Shown here: piece by piece, positions 54,377 through 63,721 of the stretch
Layout: every line of letters begins with the position of its first letter
Numbering within the stretch: position 1 is the first letter of the stretch
NCBI RefSeq assembly: GCF_001429725.1
Contig: NZ_LMHV01000001.1
Span: forward strand, 62,001-126,000
From: Rhizobium sp. Root708
GTDB taxonomy: Bacteria; Pseudomonadota; Alphaproteobacteria; Rhizobiales; Rhizobiaceae
DNA length: 64,000 nt
Direction: 5' to 3'
Notes under the pieces: generated by a model
What the model was told of the DNA's origin: nothing
The model's input: the letters and a program-made list of their open reading frames with translations, nothing else
Databases searched by the model: none
Translations under genes and position numbers: made by a program

Positions 54377-55482
54377 GCCTTGCGTCCCAAAAATTCGCCG
54401 AGCGCCTCGATGACGCCGCGGTTCGCTTCCTCGGGGCCGATGCTCATACGCAGCGAATTGGCAAACCCGTAACCCTTCACGGCGCGCAGGATATAGCCGC
54501 GGCTCGTCAGGAAATCATCGGCGTCAGCGGCGCGCTTGCCGTCGACGTCAGGGAAATGAATCAGGACGAAATTGGTGACCGACGGCGTAACCTTCAGCCC
54601 GAGCGCCTCGAAAGCGGAGGTGAGCTTGTCGAGCCACATCTGGTTGAAGACGACAGTTTCCTGGACAAAGGCCTGGTCGCGGATCGCTGCAGCACCTGCT
54701 GAAATCGCGGCCGAATTCATGTTGAACGGCCCGCGAACACGGTTTAGCGCATCGACGATCTCGGCCGGCGCATACATCCAGCCGACCCGGAGTGCCGCTA
54801 GGCCGTAGACCTTCGAGAAAGTGCGCGTCATCACGACGTTTGCGTTGGACGAGACGATTTCGATCCCGGCCTCATAGTCGTTTCGGCGAACATATTCGGC
54901 ATAGGCCGCGTCGAGCACCAGAACGACGTTCTTCGGGAGAGCCGCCTGCAACCGGCGTATCTCGCTGACCGGAACATAGGTGCCGGTGGGGTTGCCGGGG
55001 TTGGCGATGAACACCATTTTCGTGTTCGGGGTCACCGCAGCGAGGATGGCGTCGACATCAACCGTCGCGTCCTTCTCCTTGACCGAGACCGGCGTTGCCC
55101 CGGCGCCCATGATCTGGATCTTGTAGACGAGAAAACCGTGCTCGGTGATGATGGCCTCGGCGCCGGCGCCGAGATAGACGTGGCAAAGAAGCCCGAGCAG
55201 TTCGTCGGAGCCGTTGCCGCACAAAATGTTAGCCGGGTTAAGACCATGCACAGCAGCGATCGCCTCGCGCAATTCGATGGCCTGACCGTCGGGATAACGC
55301 TCCAGATTGGCGGCAGCGGCGCGAAATGCCTCAATCGCCTTCGGGCTGGCACCAAGCGGCGTTTCGTTCGACGAAAGCTTGTAGACGCGTGCAACGCCTG
55401 GGGCGTGCTCCTTGCCCGGCACATAGGCTGCGATATCCAGGATACCGGGACGCGGAACGGGCTTGCTCATCTCTTCGCTCAT
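54373..55482 (-). CDS. hisC: Histidinol-phosphate aminotransferase
   Basis: The 369-residue PLP aminotransferase has the N-terminal [14 protein letters not shown] and the [19 protein letters not shown] motif. The PLP-Lys region is [19 protein letters not shown], and [10 protein letters not shown] is also present. Class alternatives are aromatic aminotransferases; the tyrC partner suggests dual use. The ATG at 55482 has AAGG eight bases upstream; an ATG four codons later is also possible. It overlaps tyrC by four bases. Confidence 0.93.
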   Translation of the reverse strand: MSEEMSKPVPRPGILDIAAYVPGKEHAPGVARVYKLSSNETPLGASPKAIEAFRAAAANLERYPDGQAIELREAIAAVHGLNPANILCGNGSDELLGLLCHVYLGAGAEAIITEHGFLVYKIQIMGAGATPVSVKEKDATVDVDAILAAVTPNTKMVFIANPGNPTGTYVPVSEIRRLQAALPKNVVLVLDAAYAEYVRRNDYEAGIEIVSSNANVVMTRTFSKVYGLAALRVGWMYAPAEIVDALNRVRGPFNMNSAAISAGAAAIRDQAFVQETVVFNQMWLDKLTSAFEALGLKVTPSVTNFVLIHFPDVDGKRAADADDFLTSRGYILRAVKGYGFANSLRMSIGPEEANRGVIEALGEFLGRKA

Positions 55483-55571
55483 GGGATCGACCTTGGAAAA
55501 ACACCGGAAATCCGGCTAAAATTGCCCAGAGGCAATAGAACGGAACGACGATCTTGTCGAGTGCCGAGCGG

Positions 55572-56312
55572 CTATCTGCTGCGCGTCGTCGGAACGCCAT
55601 GAGGTGCCAGCACCGGAACGAAGACGCGGCGAGAGGCGCGGGCGGCCACCGGCAGGCCCTGATAGAGCCGCTTCTGGGCTTCGACGATGATAACGCCGGA
55701 GAAGGCGGGCCACAATGCGCGCCCGACACGCTCGAAGACACCGCGAACCCGCATCATCGTGCGAAGCTTGGACGGCGGAAACAACAGCGCCTCGGCGGTA
55801 GCGCCTGGTGTGAAGTTCGTCTCGCGCAGCAGATGCGTCAGCTGGCCGCGTGAATAGGGACGCCCGGAGCCGAAAGGCGTGTGCTCCATCCGGGCCCATA
55901 CGCCGCGACGGTTCGGCACCACGATAACGAGGCGCCCGCCGGGCGCCAGCACCCGCCAGAGCTCTTTCAAGGTTTCACGCGGGCTCTCCGCGAACTCGAG
56001 CGAATGAACCATCAGCACCCGATCGATCGACGAGTCGGGCAGAGGCAATTCCTCGTCGAAGATAAGCGCGGTGCTCGACAGCGAACCCATCGGCCAATTG
56101 ACCGCACCTTGCCCGGCCGGCATGAACGCAAATGTGCGCTCCGTATCGGCCTGGAAACGATCGAGAAACGGCACGGCATAGCCGAGGCCGACAAGCCGCT
56201 CCTGCGGCAGCCGCACCCATAGCGACGACAGCGCCATGGAAATCGACTGCTCGGCAATTCGGCCAAGGTCCGAGTGATAAAACTGGCGCAGGTCTACGAT
56301 ATCGGCGTGCAT
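55572..56312 (-). CDS. SAM-dependent methyltransferase
   Basis: The 246-residue protein is a class I methyltransferase with the UbiE-type second half LMVHSLEFAESPRETLKELWRVLAPGGRLVIVVPNR (read in parts). The first glycine motif is degenerate. Rhizobial copies lie between hisC and gloB and are of unknown substrate; a role near glyoxalase has been guessed from position only. ATG at 56312 is used, with a frame that stays open to 56348. It is divergent from gloB across 89 bases. Confidence 0.85.
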   Translation of the reverse strand: MHADIVDLRQFYHSDLGRIAEQSISMALSSLWVRLPQERLVGLGYAVPFLDRFQADTERTFAFMPAGQGAVNWPMGSLSSTALIFDEELPLPDSSIDRVLMVHSLEFAESPRETLKELWRVLAPGGRLVIVVPNRRGVWARMEHTPFGSGRPYSRGQLTHLLRETNFTPGATAEALLFPPSKLRTMMRVRGVFERVGRALWPAFSGVIIVEAQKRLYQGLPVAARASRRVFVPVLAPHGVPTTRSR

Positions 56313-56401
56313 TGCACCAAATGTTATCAATGGTCGATTGGACTTCAAGATGGGAACCTCTACATTCCCGGTATGTCCGCGATAAAGAGGTATTTTGAGC
56401 G

Positions 56402-57172
56402 ATGAAACCTTTGGATTTAGATGTTTTTCTTTGCCGCACCGATAATTTCGGGGTGCTGGTGCATGATCCGGAAACCGATCTGACGGCGTCGATCGACGCC
56501 CCCGATGCGGATGCCGTCGTGGCCGCCGCCAATCGACGCGGCTGGACGATCACCCACATTTTCACGACCCACCATCACACCGACCACGTTGAAGGCAACC
56601 TTGCGCTCAAGGAGCAGTACGGCTGCGAGATCGTCGGGCCGATCAATGAAGCTGTCGCCATACCGGGCCTCGACAAGACGATGGCCGACGGCGACACATT
56701 TCTGTTTGGCGACCACACCATCAGCGTGATCGAGACGCCCGGCCACACGGCAGGCCACATCTGCTATCATTTCGTCGACGACAAGCTTCTGTTTGCCGCA
56801 GATACGCTGTTCGCGCTCGGCTGTGGACGGCTCTTCGAGCGACCGGCGGCCGACATGTGGCACTCCCTGCAGAAGCTTGCGGTGCTCCCCGATGAAACGG
56901 CGGTCTATTTCGGCCACGAGTACACCTTGTCGAATGCCCGATTCGCGCTGACGATCGATCCCACCAACGAACGGCTGAAGAGCCGCGCCGCCGAGATCGA
57001 AGCAATGCGGGCCGAGGGCAAGTTCACCATCCCCACCACGCTTGCTCTGGAGAAGGAAACGAACCCCTTCCTGCGCGCCGGCGACCCCGCGATCCGCCGC
57101 AACCTGCTGATGGAGAGCAAGACGAACGAAGAGGTGTTTGCCGAAATCCGCAAGCGCAAGGACAATTTCTGA
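56402..57172 (+). CDS. gloB: Hydroxyacylglutathione hydrolase (glyoxalase II)
   Basis: The 256-residue metallo-beta-lactamase-fold enzyme hydrolyses S-lactoylglutathione. The dinuclear metal motif is [13 protein letters not shown], followed by [29 protein letters not shown] and [15 protein letters not shown]. The C-terminal glutathione-binding segment ends RKRKDNF. Its TGA shares a base with the ATG of the following cupin gene. Together with grxC and ChaC it indicates active glutathione metabolism. Confidence 0.95.
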   Translation: MKPLDLDVFLCRTDNFGVLVHDPETDLTASIDAPDADAVVAAANRRGWTITHIFTTHHHTDHVEGNLALKEQYGCEIVGPINEAVAIPGLDKTMADGDTFLFGDHTISVIETPGHTAGHICYHFVDDKLLFAADTLFALGCGRLFERPAADMWHSLQKLAVLPDETAVYFGHEYTLSNARFALTIDPTNERLKSRAAEIEAMRAEGKFTIPTTLALEKETNPFLRAGDPAIRRNLLMESKTNEEVFAEIRKRKDNF

Positions 57173-57594
57173 TGTCGCCGGACGAGATTATCGAAGCGCT
57201 TTCGATGCAGCCGCACCCGGAAGGCGGCTGGTACGTCCAGACTTTTCGCGATAGCCCCGACGACAGGCGCGGGCATTCGACGGCGATCTACTACCTGCTG
57301 AAATCAGGACAACGCTCGCATTGGCACCGTGTGCACGACGCGGCCGAGGTCTGGCATTTCTACGCCGGTGCACCGCTTGCGCTACATCGCTCCGAAGACG
57401 GGAAAGCAAGCGAAACCTTGCGGCTCGGGACGGACATCCGCGCCGGCGAACGCCCGCAGGCGATCATCCCGGCAAACTGGTGGCAATCTGCTGAAACGCT
57501 CGGCGATTTCACGCTGGTCGGCTGCACGGTTGCACCCGGCTTCGAATTTGCGAGCTTCGAAATGGCGCCACCGGACTGGAAGCCGGCAGGCTGA
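57172..57594 (+). CDS. Cupin DUF985 family protein
   Basis: The 140-residue protein is a single-domain cupin with the DUF985 signature MQPHPEGGWYVQTFRD, STAIYYLLKSGQRSHWHRVHDAAEVWHFYAG and PANWWQSAE. The His and Glu in HWHRVHDAAE are the likely metal ligands. Its function is unknown; related proteins are annotated as sugar-epimerase-like. The start overlaps the gloB stop by one base, so the pair is translationally coupled. It ends two bases before the convergent fdsD. Confidence 0.92.
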   Translation: MSPDEIIEALSMQPHPEGGWYVQTFRDSPDDRRGHSTAIYYLLKSGQRSHWHRVHDAAEVWHFYAGAPLALHRSEDGKASETLRLGTDIRAGERPQAIIPANWWQSAETLGDFTLVGCTVAPGFEFASFEMAPPDWKPAG

Positions 57595-57596
57595 GA

Positions 57597-57845
57597 TCAG
57601 GGCTGCGTGACCGCTGCGACCGGCTCGGGTTTCTTGATCATCCGGGCCGCGTCGAGAACGAGCGGATGCAGCCCGCTATCCCCCGTCTCCAGGATCTCGA
57701 ACAGTTGCCGCCGCATGCGCGGCTCCCAGAACTTGTTGATATGTGCCGCAACGCCCTCAACCGCCTCGGAGGCCGGCTGGCTGGTGAAGAAGGTGGCGAT
57801 CTGGTTGGCCATATAGACCAGCTTGCTGTGCGTATCATGCGACAT
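57597..57845 (-). CDS. fdsD: Formate dehydrogenase delta subunit
   Basis: The 82-residue protein matches the small FdsD subunit: KLVYMANQIATFFTS followed by VAAHINKFWEPRMRRQLFEI. It is the last gene of the fds operon and overlaps the end of fdhD by 11 bases. The delta subunit is needed for maturation or stability of the soluble molybdenum formate dehydrogenase. ATG at 57845 is chosen; upstream in-frame codons lie within fdhD. Confidence 0.93.
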   Translation of the reverse strand: MSHDTHSKLVYMANQIATFFTSQPASEAVEGVAAHINKFWEPRMRRQLFEILETGDSGLHPLVLDAARMIKKPEPVAAVTQP

Positions 57846-58662
57846 CGGAAATACTTCCCGGCTGAATGCGGTGCGTATGCGTGAAAATCTCGAAGTCCTC
57901 GCCGCGCACGAGGGCAACGAGGGTCATGCCGGCTTCATCGGCCGTGCGAATAGCAAGGGCTGTCGGCGCCGAAATAGCGACAAGAATGGAACTGCCGAGG
58001 ATCGCCGCCTTCTGGACCATCTCGACGGACAGACGACTGGTGACAGTGACGACGCCCTCAGCCCCGGATCGCTTCTGGGAGATCACCGCGCCGCAGAGCT
58101 TGTCGAGCGCGTTGTGGCGGCCGACATCCTCTCGCACGGCAAGCAGTCCCTTGCCCGGCAGGTAGAAGCCGGCGCCATGTACGGCGCGCGTCTCGCGATG
58201 TAGCGGCTGCGCGCCATTCAATAGCGAAACCGCCTCAACGATGTCTCCGTGGGCAGCCTTGAGGGACACGGCCCTCACGTCAGGTACCTTGCGAACCGCC
58301 TGCTCGATCGACTCGATGCCGCAGAGACCGCAGCCGACAGGCCCGGCCATGCTGCGTCTGCGCGCCGTCAGGGCCGTGGCAACATCATCAACCAGTGCCA
58401 CCTGGACATCGATGCCGCTCTCGGTCTCGACGATCTCGATGCCGGCGATCTGACCGACATCGGAAATGATTCCTTCCGTGAGGCTGAAGCCGATAGCAAA
58501 ATCCTCAAGATCGGCGGGCGTGCCCATCATCACGGCATGCGTGCTGCCGCCATAGGAAAACGCGATCGGCACTTCTTCCGGAACGATCCGCTCGCCGGAC
58601 AGGACGACACCGCCGCTGCAGGCGGTGCGCCTGACGGCAATACGGGTCGGGCGCTCGATCAC
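57835..58662 (-). CDS. fdhD: Formate dehydrogenase accessory sulfurtransferase (FdhD/FdsC)
   Basis: The 275-residue protein transfers sulfur from a cysteine desulfurase to the molybdenum cofactor so that FdsA becomes active. The Cys pair in VGCGLCGIES is the sulfur-carrying motif, and the nucleotide-like binding region DVGRHNALDKL and the C-terminal ISAPTALAIRTADEAGMTLVALVRGE are typical. The start is GTG at 58662, overlapping the fdsA stop as GTGA. Confidence 0.95.
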   Translation of the reverse strand: MIERPTRIAVRRTACSGGVVLSGERIVPEEVPIAFSYGGSTHAVMMGTPADLEDFAIGFSLTEGIISDVGQIAGIEIVETESGIDVQVALVDDVATALTARRRSMAGPVGCGLCGIESIEQAVRKVPDVRAVSLKAAHGDIVEAVSLLNGAQPLHRETRAVHGAGFYLPGKGLLAVREDVGRHNALDKLCGAVISQKRSGAEGVVTVTSRLSVEMVQKAAILGSSILVAISAPTALAIRTADEAGMTLVALVRGEDFEIFTHTHRIQPGSISDVA

Positions 58663-61538
58663 TCGGCTGGCTCCAGCTTGCTGACGATGCGTCGGCTCTG
58701 GCGTGCCTGCTCGTCATAGTCCCGCTGCCAGTCGGTCGGGCCGTTGGACGGCGAGACCTGCACGGCGGTCACCTTGTACTCCGGGCAGTTGGTGGCCCAG
58801 TCCGAGAAGTCCGTCGTGATGACGTTCGCCTGCGTATCCGGATGGTGGAAGGTCGTGTAGACGACACCCGGTGCCACACGGTCGGTGATCAGCGCCCGCA
58901 GCGTCGTATCACCCGAGCGGCTCATCAGTTTGATCCAGTCGCCGTCACGAATGCCGCGCTGTTCGGCGTCGTGCGCATGGATCTCCAGACGGTCCTCGGG
59001 ATGCCAGACCACATTTTCCGTGCGGCGTGTCTGGGCCCCGACATTGTACTGGCTGAGGATACGGCCCGTCGTCAGCAGCAGCGGGAAGCGCGGCCCCGTC
59101 CGCTCGTCGGTCGCGACATACTCGGTGCGGATGAACTTGCCCTTGCCGCGGACAAAGCCGTCGACATGCATGATCGGCGATCCCTCGGGATGCGCTTCGT
59201 TGCAGGGCCACTGCACCGACCCAACCTTCTCCAGATAGTCGTAGGAGACGAGCGCAAAGCTCGGCGTCGTCGCGGCGATCTCGTCCATGATCTCGGACGG
59301 ATGCGTATAGTTCCAGCCAAGTCCCATGGCCTGCGCCATCTTCTGCGTGACTTCCCAATCGGCATAACCGTTGCGCGGGCTCATGACCTTGCGAACGCGG
59401 TTGATGCGACGCTCGGCATTGGTAAAGGTGCCGTCCTTCTCGAGGAAGCTCGAGCCCGGCAGGAAGACATGCGCGTAGTTCGCCGTCTCGTTCAGGAAGA
59501 GGTCGTGAACGACGACACACTCCATAGCGGCCAAGCCGGCCGCGACGTGCTTCGTATCGGGGTCGGATTGCAGGATATCCTCACCCTGGACGTAGAGGGC
59601 CTTGAACGTTCCATCGACCGCCGCATCCAGCATGTTCGGAATGCGCAGCCCCGGCTCGTTGCTGATCTTGACGCCCCAAAGCTTCTCGAAGATGTCGCGC
59701 GTCGCATCGTCGGCGACATGACGGTAGCCAGGCAGTTCATGCGGGAACGACCCCATGTCGCAGGAGCCTTGCACATTGTTCTGCCCACGCAGCGGGTTCA
59801 CGCCGACGCCGGGACGGCCGATATTGCCGGTCACCATGGCAAGGTTGGCGATCGCCATGACTGTGGTCGAGCCCTGGCTGTGTTCGGTGACACCAAGACC
59901 ATAATAGATCGCCCCGTTGCCGCCCTTGGCATAGAGGCGTGCGGCACCACGCACGAGATCGGCCGGAACGCCGGTGAACTTCTCGGACGCTTCCGGGCTG
60001 TGATGCGGCTCGCCGACAAAGCTCGCCCAGTCCTCGAATTCGGACCAGTCGCAGCGTTCGCGGATAAAGGTCTCGTCGAACAGCCCTTCCGTCACGATGA
60101 CATGCGCCAGCGACGTCAGGATCGCGACGTTCGTGCCGGGCTTCAACGGCAGATGATAGGATGCCTCGACATGCGGCGAACGCACGATGTCGGTGCGGCG
60201 CGGATCGATGACGATCAGCTTTGCACCCTGGCGCAGCCGCTTCTTCAGGCGAGAGCCGAAAACCGGATGTCCATCGGTTGGGTTGGCGCCGATGATGACG
60301 ACGACATCGCTCTGCTCGACGCTGTCGAAGTTCTGCGTGCCGGCCGAGGTACCGAAGGCCTGGCCGAGGCCGTAACCGGTCGGTGAATGGCAGACGCGGG
60401 CGCAGGTATCGACATTGTTGTTGCGGAAGCCGGCACGCACCAGCTTCTGCACCAGATAGGTTTCCTCGTTGGTGCAACGAGACGACGTGATACCGCCGAC
60501 GGAATCGCGACCGTACTGATACTGGATGCGGCGGAACTCCGAGGCGACATGCGCGAAGGCCTCGTCCCAGCTCACTTCGCGCCAGGGATCGGTGATCTTC
60601 TCACGGACCATCGGATTGAGGATGCGATCCGTGTGGCTGGAATAGCCATAGGCGAAGCGGCCCTTGACGCAGGAATGGCCGCGGTTCGCCTGCCCGTCCT
60701 TCCAGGGCACCATGCGCACCAGTTCTTCGCCACGCATCTCTGCCTTGAAGGAGCAGCCGACGCCGCAATAGGCGCAGGTGGTGACGACGGAATGCTCAGG
60801 CTGACCGATTTCGATGACCGACTTCTCCGTCAGCGTCGCTGTCGGACAGGCCTGCACGCAGGCGCCGCAGGAGACGCACTCCGACGAGACAAAGTCCTCG
60901 TGCATGCCGGCAGAAACACGCGAATCGAAGCCGCGGCCTTCAATCGTCAGCGCGAACGTGCCCTGCACTTCCTCGCAGGCGCGCACGCAGCGCGAACAGA
61001 CGATGCATTTCGCGGGATCGAAGGTGAAATAGGGGTTGGACTCGTCCTTCGGCTCCCATTTGAGATTGAGATCGCCGTTGTTTCGCGCTTTGATGTGGTT
61101 GTCGCCCTCATAGCCATAGCGTACGTCGCGCAGACCGACCGCGCCCGCCATGTCCTGCAGCTCGCAATCGCCGTTGGCGGCACAGGTCAGACAGTCGAGC
61201 GGATGATCGGAGATGTAGAGCTCCATCACGCCTTTGCGCACATCCTTCAGGCGGTTCGTCTGCGTCGAAACCACCATGCCAGGCGCAACCGGCGTTGTGC
61301 AGGACGCAGGGAGGCCCGCCCGCCCCTGGATCTCGACAAGACAGAGGCGGCAAGAACCGAAGGCGTCGATCATGTCGGTGGCGCAGAGTTTCGGGATCTC
61401 GATGCCCGCATCCATCGAGGCGCGCATGATCGATGTGCCCTCGGGCACCGTCACCTGGTTGCCGTCGATGGTAAGCGTCACCATGGTTTCGGAGGTCGAG
61501 GCCGGCGTGCCGTAATCGGTTTCATGGACGAGAGGCAT
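58659..61538 (-). CDS. fdsA: NAD-dependent formate dehydrogenase alpha subunit
   Basis: The 959-residue catalytic subunit oxidises formate to CO2 at a bis-MGD molybdenum centre. The N-terminus binds several Fe-S clusters: the plant-type CRLCLVE region, HPLDCLTCAANGDCELQ, CIVCSRCVRACEEVQG, and CVSCGACVQACPTATL. The MGD domain begins TCAYCGVGCSF. The Mo ligand is Cys 383 in ARVCHSPTGYG, so the enzyme uses Cys, not selenocysteine. The end is WATNCPEYKVTAVQV. It lies between fdsB and fdhD, with overlapping or very short junctions. Confidence 0.96.
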   Translation of the reverse strand: MPLVHETDYGTPASTSETMVTLTIDGNQVTVPEGTSIMRASMDAGIEIPKLCATDMIDAFGSCRLCLVEIQGRAGLPASCTTPVAPGMVVSTQTNRLKDVRKGVMELYISDHPLDCLTCAANGDCELQDMAGAVGLRDVRYGYEGDNHIKARNNGDLNLKWEPKDESNPYFTFDPAKCIVCSRCVRACEEVQGTFALTIEGRGFDSRVSAGMHEDFVSSECVSCGACVQACPTATLTEKSVIEIGQPEHSVVTTCAYCGVGCSFKAEMRGEELVRMVPWKDGQANRGHSCVKGRFAYGYSSHTDRILNPMVREKITDPWREVSWDEAFAHVASEFRRIQYQYGRDSVGGITSSRCTNEETYLVQKLVRAGFRNNNVDTCARVCHSPTGYGLGQAFGTSAGTQNFDSVEQSDVVVIIGANPTDGHPVFGSRLKKRLRQGAKLIVIDPRRTDIVRSPHVEASYHLPLKPGTNVAILTSLAHVIVTEGLFDETFIRERCDWSEFEDWASFVGEPHHSPEASEKFTGVPADLVRGAARLYAKGGNGAIYYGLGVTEHSQGSTTVMAIANLAMVTGNIGRPGVGVNPLRGQNNVQGSCDMGSFPHELPGYRHVADDATRDIFEKLWGVKISNEPGLRIPNMLDAAVDGTFKALYVQGEDILQSDPDTKHVAAGLAAMECVVVHDLFLNETANYAHVFLPGSSFLEKDGTFTNAERRINRVRKVMSPRNGYADWEVTQKMAQAMGLGWNYTHPSEIMDEIAATTPSFALVSYDYLEKVGSVQWPCNEAHPEGSPIMHVDGFVRGKGKFIRTEYVATDERTGPRFPLLLTTGRILSQYNVGAQTRRTENVVWHPEDRLEIHAHDAEQRGIRDGDWIKLMSRSGDTTLRALITDRVAPGVVYTTFHHPDTQANVITTDFSDWATNCPEYKVTAVQVSPSNGPTDWQRDYDEQARQSRRIVSKLEPAE

Positions 61539-61542
61539 GGTC

Positions 61543-63099
61543 TTACTCCGCCGCTTCGATGAGAGGTGTGGGAACGAAATCTTCGGGGAAATGCGTCATG
61601 GCGCTCATGACCGGATAGGGCGTGAAGCCCCCGAGCGCGCAGAGCGACCCGAATTTCATGGTGTTGCAGAGATCGGTAAGCAGCTCGCGGTTTTTCTCCG
61701 GCTCGATACCGCGCGCGATCTTGTCCGCCGTTTCGACGCCGCGCGTCGAGCCGATACGGCAGGGCGTGCACTTACCGCAGCTTTCTACGGCGCAGAACTC
61801 CATCGCGAAGCGCGCCTGCTTCAGCATATCGGCGCTTTCGTCGAAGACGACGATACCGGCATGGCCGATCAGGCCGTCTTTGGCCGCGAAAGACTCGTAG
61901 TCGAATGGTGTATCGAACAGCGCGCGTGGAAAGTAGGCACCGAGCGGACCACCGACCTGAACCGCCTTCACCGGCCGCCCGGATGCGGTTCCGCCGGCAA
62001 TGTCATCGATCAGTTCGCCGAGCGAAATGCCGAACGCGGTCTCGAACAGACCGCCGTGCTTCACATTGCCGGCAATCTGGATCGGAATAGTGCCGCGCGA
62101 GCGGCCAAGGCCGAAGTCGCGGTAATAGGCAGCGCCCTTGTCCATGATCACAGGCACCGAGGCGAGCGAAATGACGTTGTTGATGACGGTGGGACAATCG
62201 AAGAGCCCCTTGTGAGCAGGCAGCGGCGGCTTGGCGCGAACAACACCGCGCTTGCCTTCAAGGCTGTTCAGAAGTGCTGTCTCCTCGCCGCAGACATAGG
62301 CGCCGGCGCCGGTGCGGACTTCCATGTCGAACGCCTTGCCCGAGCCCAGAACCGACGTGCCGAGGATGCCGGCGCTGCGGGCAATATCGATCGCCCGGCT
62401 CATCGCCGCGATCGCATGCGGATATTCCGACCGCGTGTAGATAAAGCCCTTGGTGGCGCCTGTCGCAAGGCCAGCGATCGCCATCCCCTCGATCAGCACG
62501 AAGGGATCGCCTTCCATGATCATCCGGTCGGCGAAGGTGCCGCTGTCGCCTTCATCGGCATTGCAGACGATGTATTTACGCTCACCCGGCGCGTCGAGCA
62601 CCGTCTTCCACTTGATCCCCGTCGGGAAGCCCGCGCCGCCACGGCCGCGCAGACCGGAATCGGTAACTTCCTTGACGACATCGGCGGGCTGCATCGAAAC
62701 CGCACGGCGCAAGCCGGCGAGACCGCCATGCGCCTCATAATCGTCAAGCGAGAGCGGATCGGTGATGCCGCAGCGGGCAAAGGTCAGGCGTGTCTGGCGC
62801 TTGAGGAACGGCAGTTCCTCAACCTCGCCAAGACAGAGCGGATGATCCTTGCCCGTGACCAATCCGGCATCGAACAGCGAAACCACGTCCTTCGCCTTCA
62901 CCGGCCCGTAGCCGACGCGCTTGCCAGCGACTTCCACCTCGACCAGCGGCTCCAGCCAGTGCATGCCGCGAGAACCATTGCGCACGATCTTGGCGTCGAG
63001 CCCGCGAGCCGCAATCTGCTCGGCGGTCGCCTTTGCCACACGCTCCGCACCCAATGCCAGGGCAGCCGCATCACAGGGAACATAAATCCGGACGGTCAT
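61543..63099 (-). CDS. fdsB: NAD-dependent formate dehydrogenase beta subunit
   Basis: The 518-residue subunit is NuoF-like and passes electrons to NAD+ through FMN. The FMN/NADH region is RGRGGAGFPTGIKWK and the NuoF region YIVCNADEGDSGTF; the [4Fe-4S] motif is ESCGKCTPCRIG. The first 120 residues form a thioredoxin-like extension. It overlaps fdsG by four bases (ATGA). fdsA begins five bases after its stop. Confidence 0.95.
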   Translation of the reverse strand: MTVRIYVPCDAAALALGAERVAKATAEQIAARGLDAKIVRNGSRGMHWLEPLVEVEVAGKRVGYGPVKAKDVVSLFDAGLVTGKDHPLCLGEVEELPFLKRQTRLTFARCGITDPLSLDDYEAHGGLAGLRRAVSMQPADVVKEVTDSGLRGRGGAGFPTGIKWKTVLDAPGERKYIVCNADEGDSGTFADRMIMEGDPFVLIEGMAIAGLATGATKGFIYTRSEYPHAIAAMSRAIDIARSAGILGTSVLGSGKAFDMEVRTGAGAYVCGEETALLNSLEGKRGVVRAKPPLPAHKGLFDCPTVINNVISLASVPVIMDKGAAYYRDFGLGRSRGTIPIQIAGNVKHGGLFETAFGISLGELIDDIAGGTASGRPVKAVQVGGPLGAYFPRALFDTPFDYESFAAKDGLIGHAGIVVFDESADMLKQARFAMEFCAVESCGKCTPCRIGSTRGVETADKIARGIEPEKNRELLTDLCNTMKFGSLCALGGFTPYPVMSAMTHFPEDFVPTPLIEAAE

Positions 63100-63575
63100 C
63101 GACGTGCCTCCGAAATCAGCGCCTCGAGATCGGCGGCGTCCACCCGGCCATGTACCTCGCCGTCCATCATCGCGGACGGCGAGCACGAACAGAGCCCGAG
63201 ACAGAAGACGGGTTCGAGGGTGATCGCTCCATCTGGCGTCGTGCCGTGCCAGTCGATGCCAAGCAGCGCCTTGACGCGCTCGGCCAGCAGATCGCCGCCC
63301 ATCGACTGGCAGGCCTCGGCGCGACAGAGCTTCAGCACATGCCGGCCAGCAGGATGATCGCGATAATCATGATAGAAGGTGACGACGCCATGAACCTCGG
63401 CGCGAGAGAGATTCAGCTCTTTCGCGATGATGGGTAACGCCTCTTGCGAGACATAGCCGAATTCATCCTGGATCTCGTGCAGGATCGGCAGCAACGGGCC
63501 TTCGAGATGCTTGAGATGGTCGATGATCGCGATGGTACGTGTTGCGATATCGCCATTGGCGACATGGATATTCAT
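63096..63575 (-). CDS. fdsG: NAD-dependent formate dehydrogenase gamma subunit
   Basis: The 159-residue subunit is NuoE-like and binds one [2Fe-2S] cluster. The Cys ligands are spaced C-x4-C (CRAEAC) and C-x3-C (CLGLC), as in NuoE, with EVHGVVTFYHDY at the N-terminal side. The ATG at 63575 has GGGAGG six bases upstream. It is the first gene of the fds operon; the 144-base gap upstream holds its promoter and a LysR box. Confidence 0.95.
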   Translation of the reverse strand: MNIHVANGDIATRTIAIIDHLKHLEGPLLPILHEIQDEFGYVSQEALPIIAKELNLSRAEVHGVVTFYHDYRDHPAGRHVLKLCRAEACQSMGGDLLAERVKALLGIDWHGTTPDGAITLEPVFCLGLCSCSPSAMMDGEVHGRVDAADLEALISEARR

Positions 63576-63648
63576 CAGCAGCCCTCCCGCGGCCTGCGAA
63601 TCGCGGTAAAGGCCCTCTTCCGTAGCCTGCGACCGCTAACGTCAGTTC

Positions 63649-63654
63649 ATTATA
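63649..63654 (-). promoter_or_regulatory. -10 element of the fds promoter
   Basis: TATAAT on the minus strand lies 74 bases upstream of the fdsG ATG. The -35 position (about 63672-63677) reads TTCGTC, a poor match. A strong -10 with a weak -35 fits an activator-dependent promoter. Transcription would start near 63642. Confidence 0.55.
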
Positions 63655-63704
63655 GAACTTTCTCAGGCTTGGACGAAGCGATCAATAATGTTGTTCCGTC
63701 AAAC

Positions 63705-63721
63705 GATAGGATAAACCTATC
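63705..63721. promoter_or_regulatory. LysR-type operator (T-N11-A) for the fds operon
   Basis: GATAGG-ATAAA-CCTATC is a perfect six-base inverted repeat containing T-N11-A (63707-63719), the hallmark of LysR-type binding sites. Its centre lies about 71 bases upstream of the predicted fds transcription start, the usual position for an LysR recognition site. It overlaps the stop codon of the lysR gene. Confidence 0.6.

Noticed and set aside
58842..61562. Two long rightward ORFs (514 and 391 aa)
   Set aside because: Both are antisense to fdsA, whose Fe-S and molybdenum motifs are complete.
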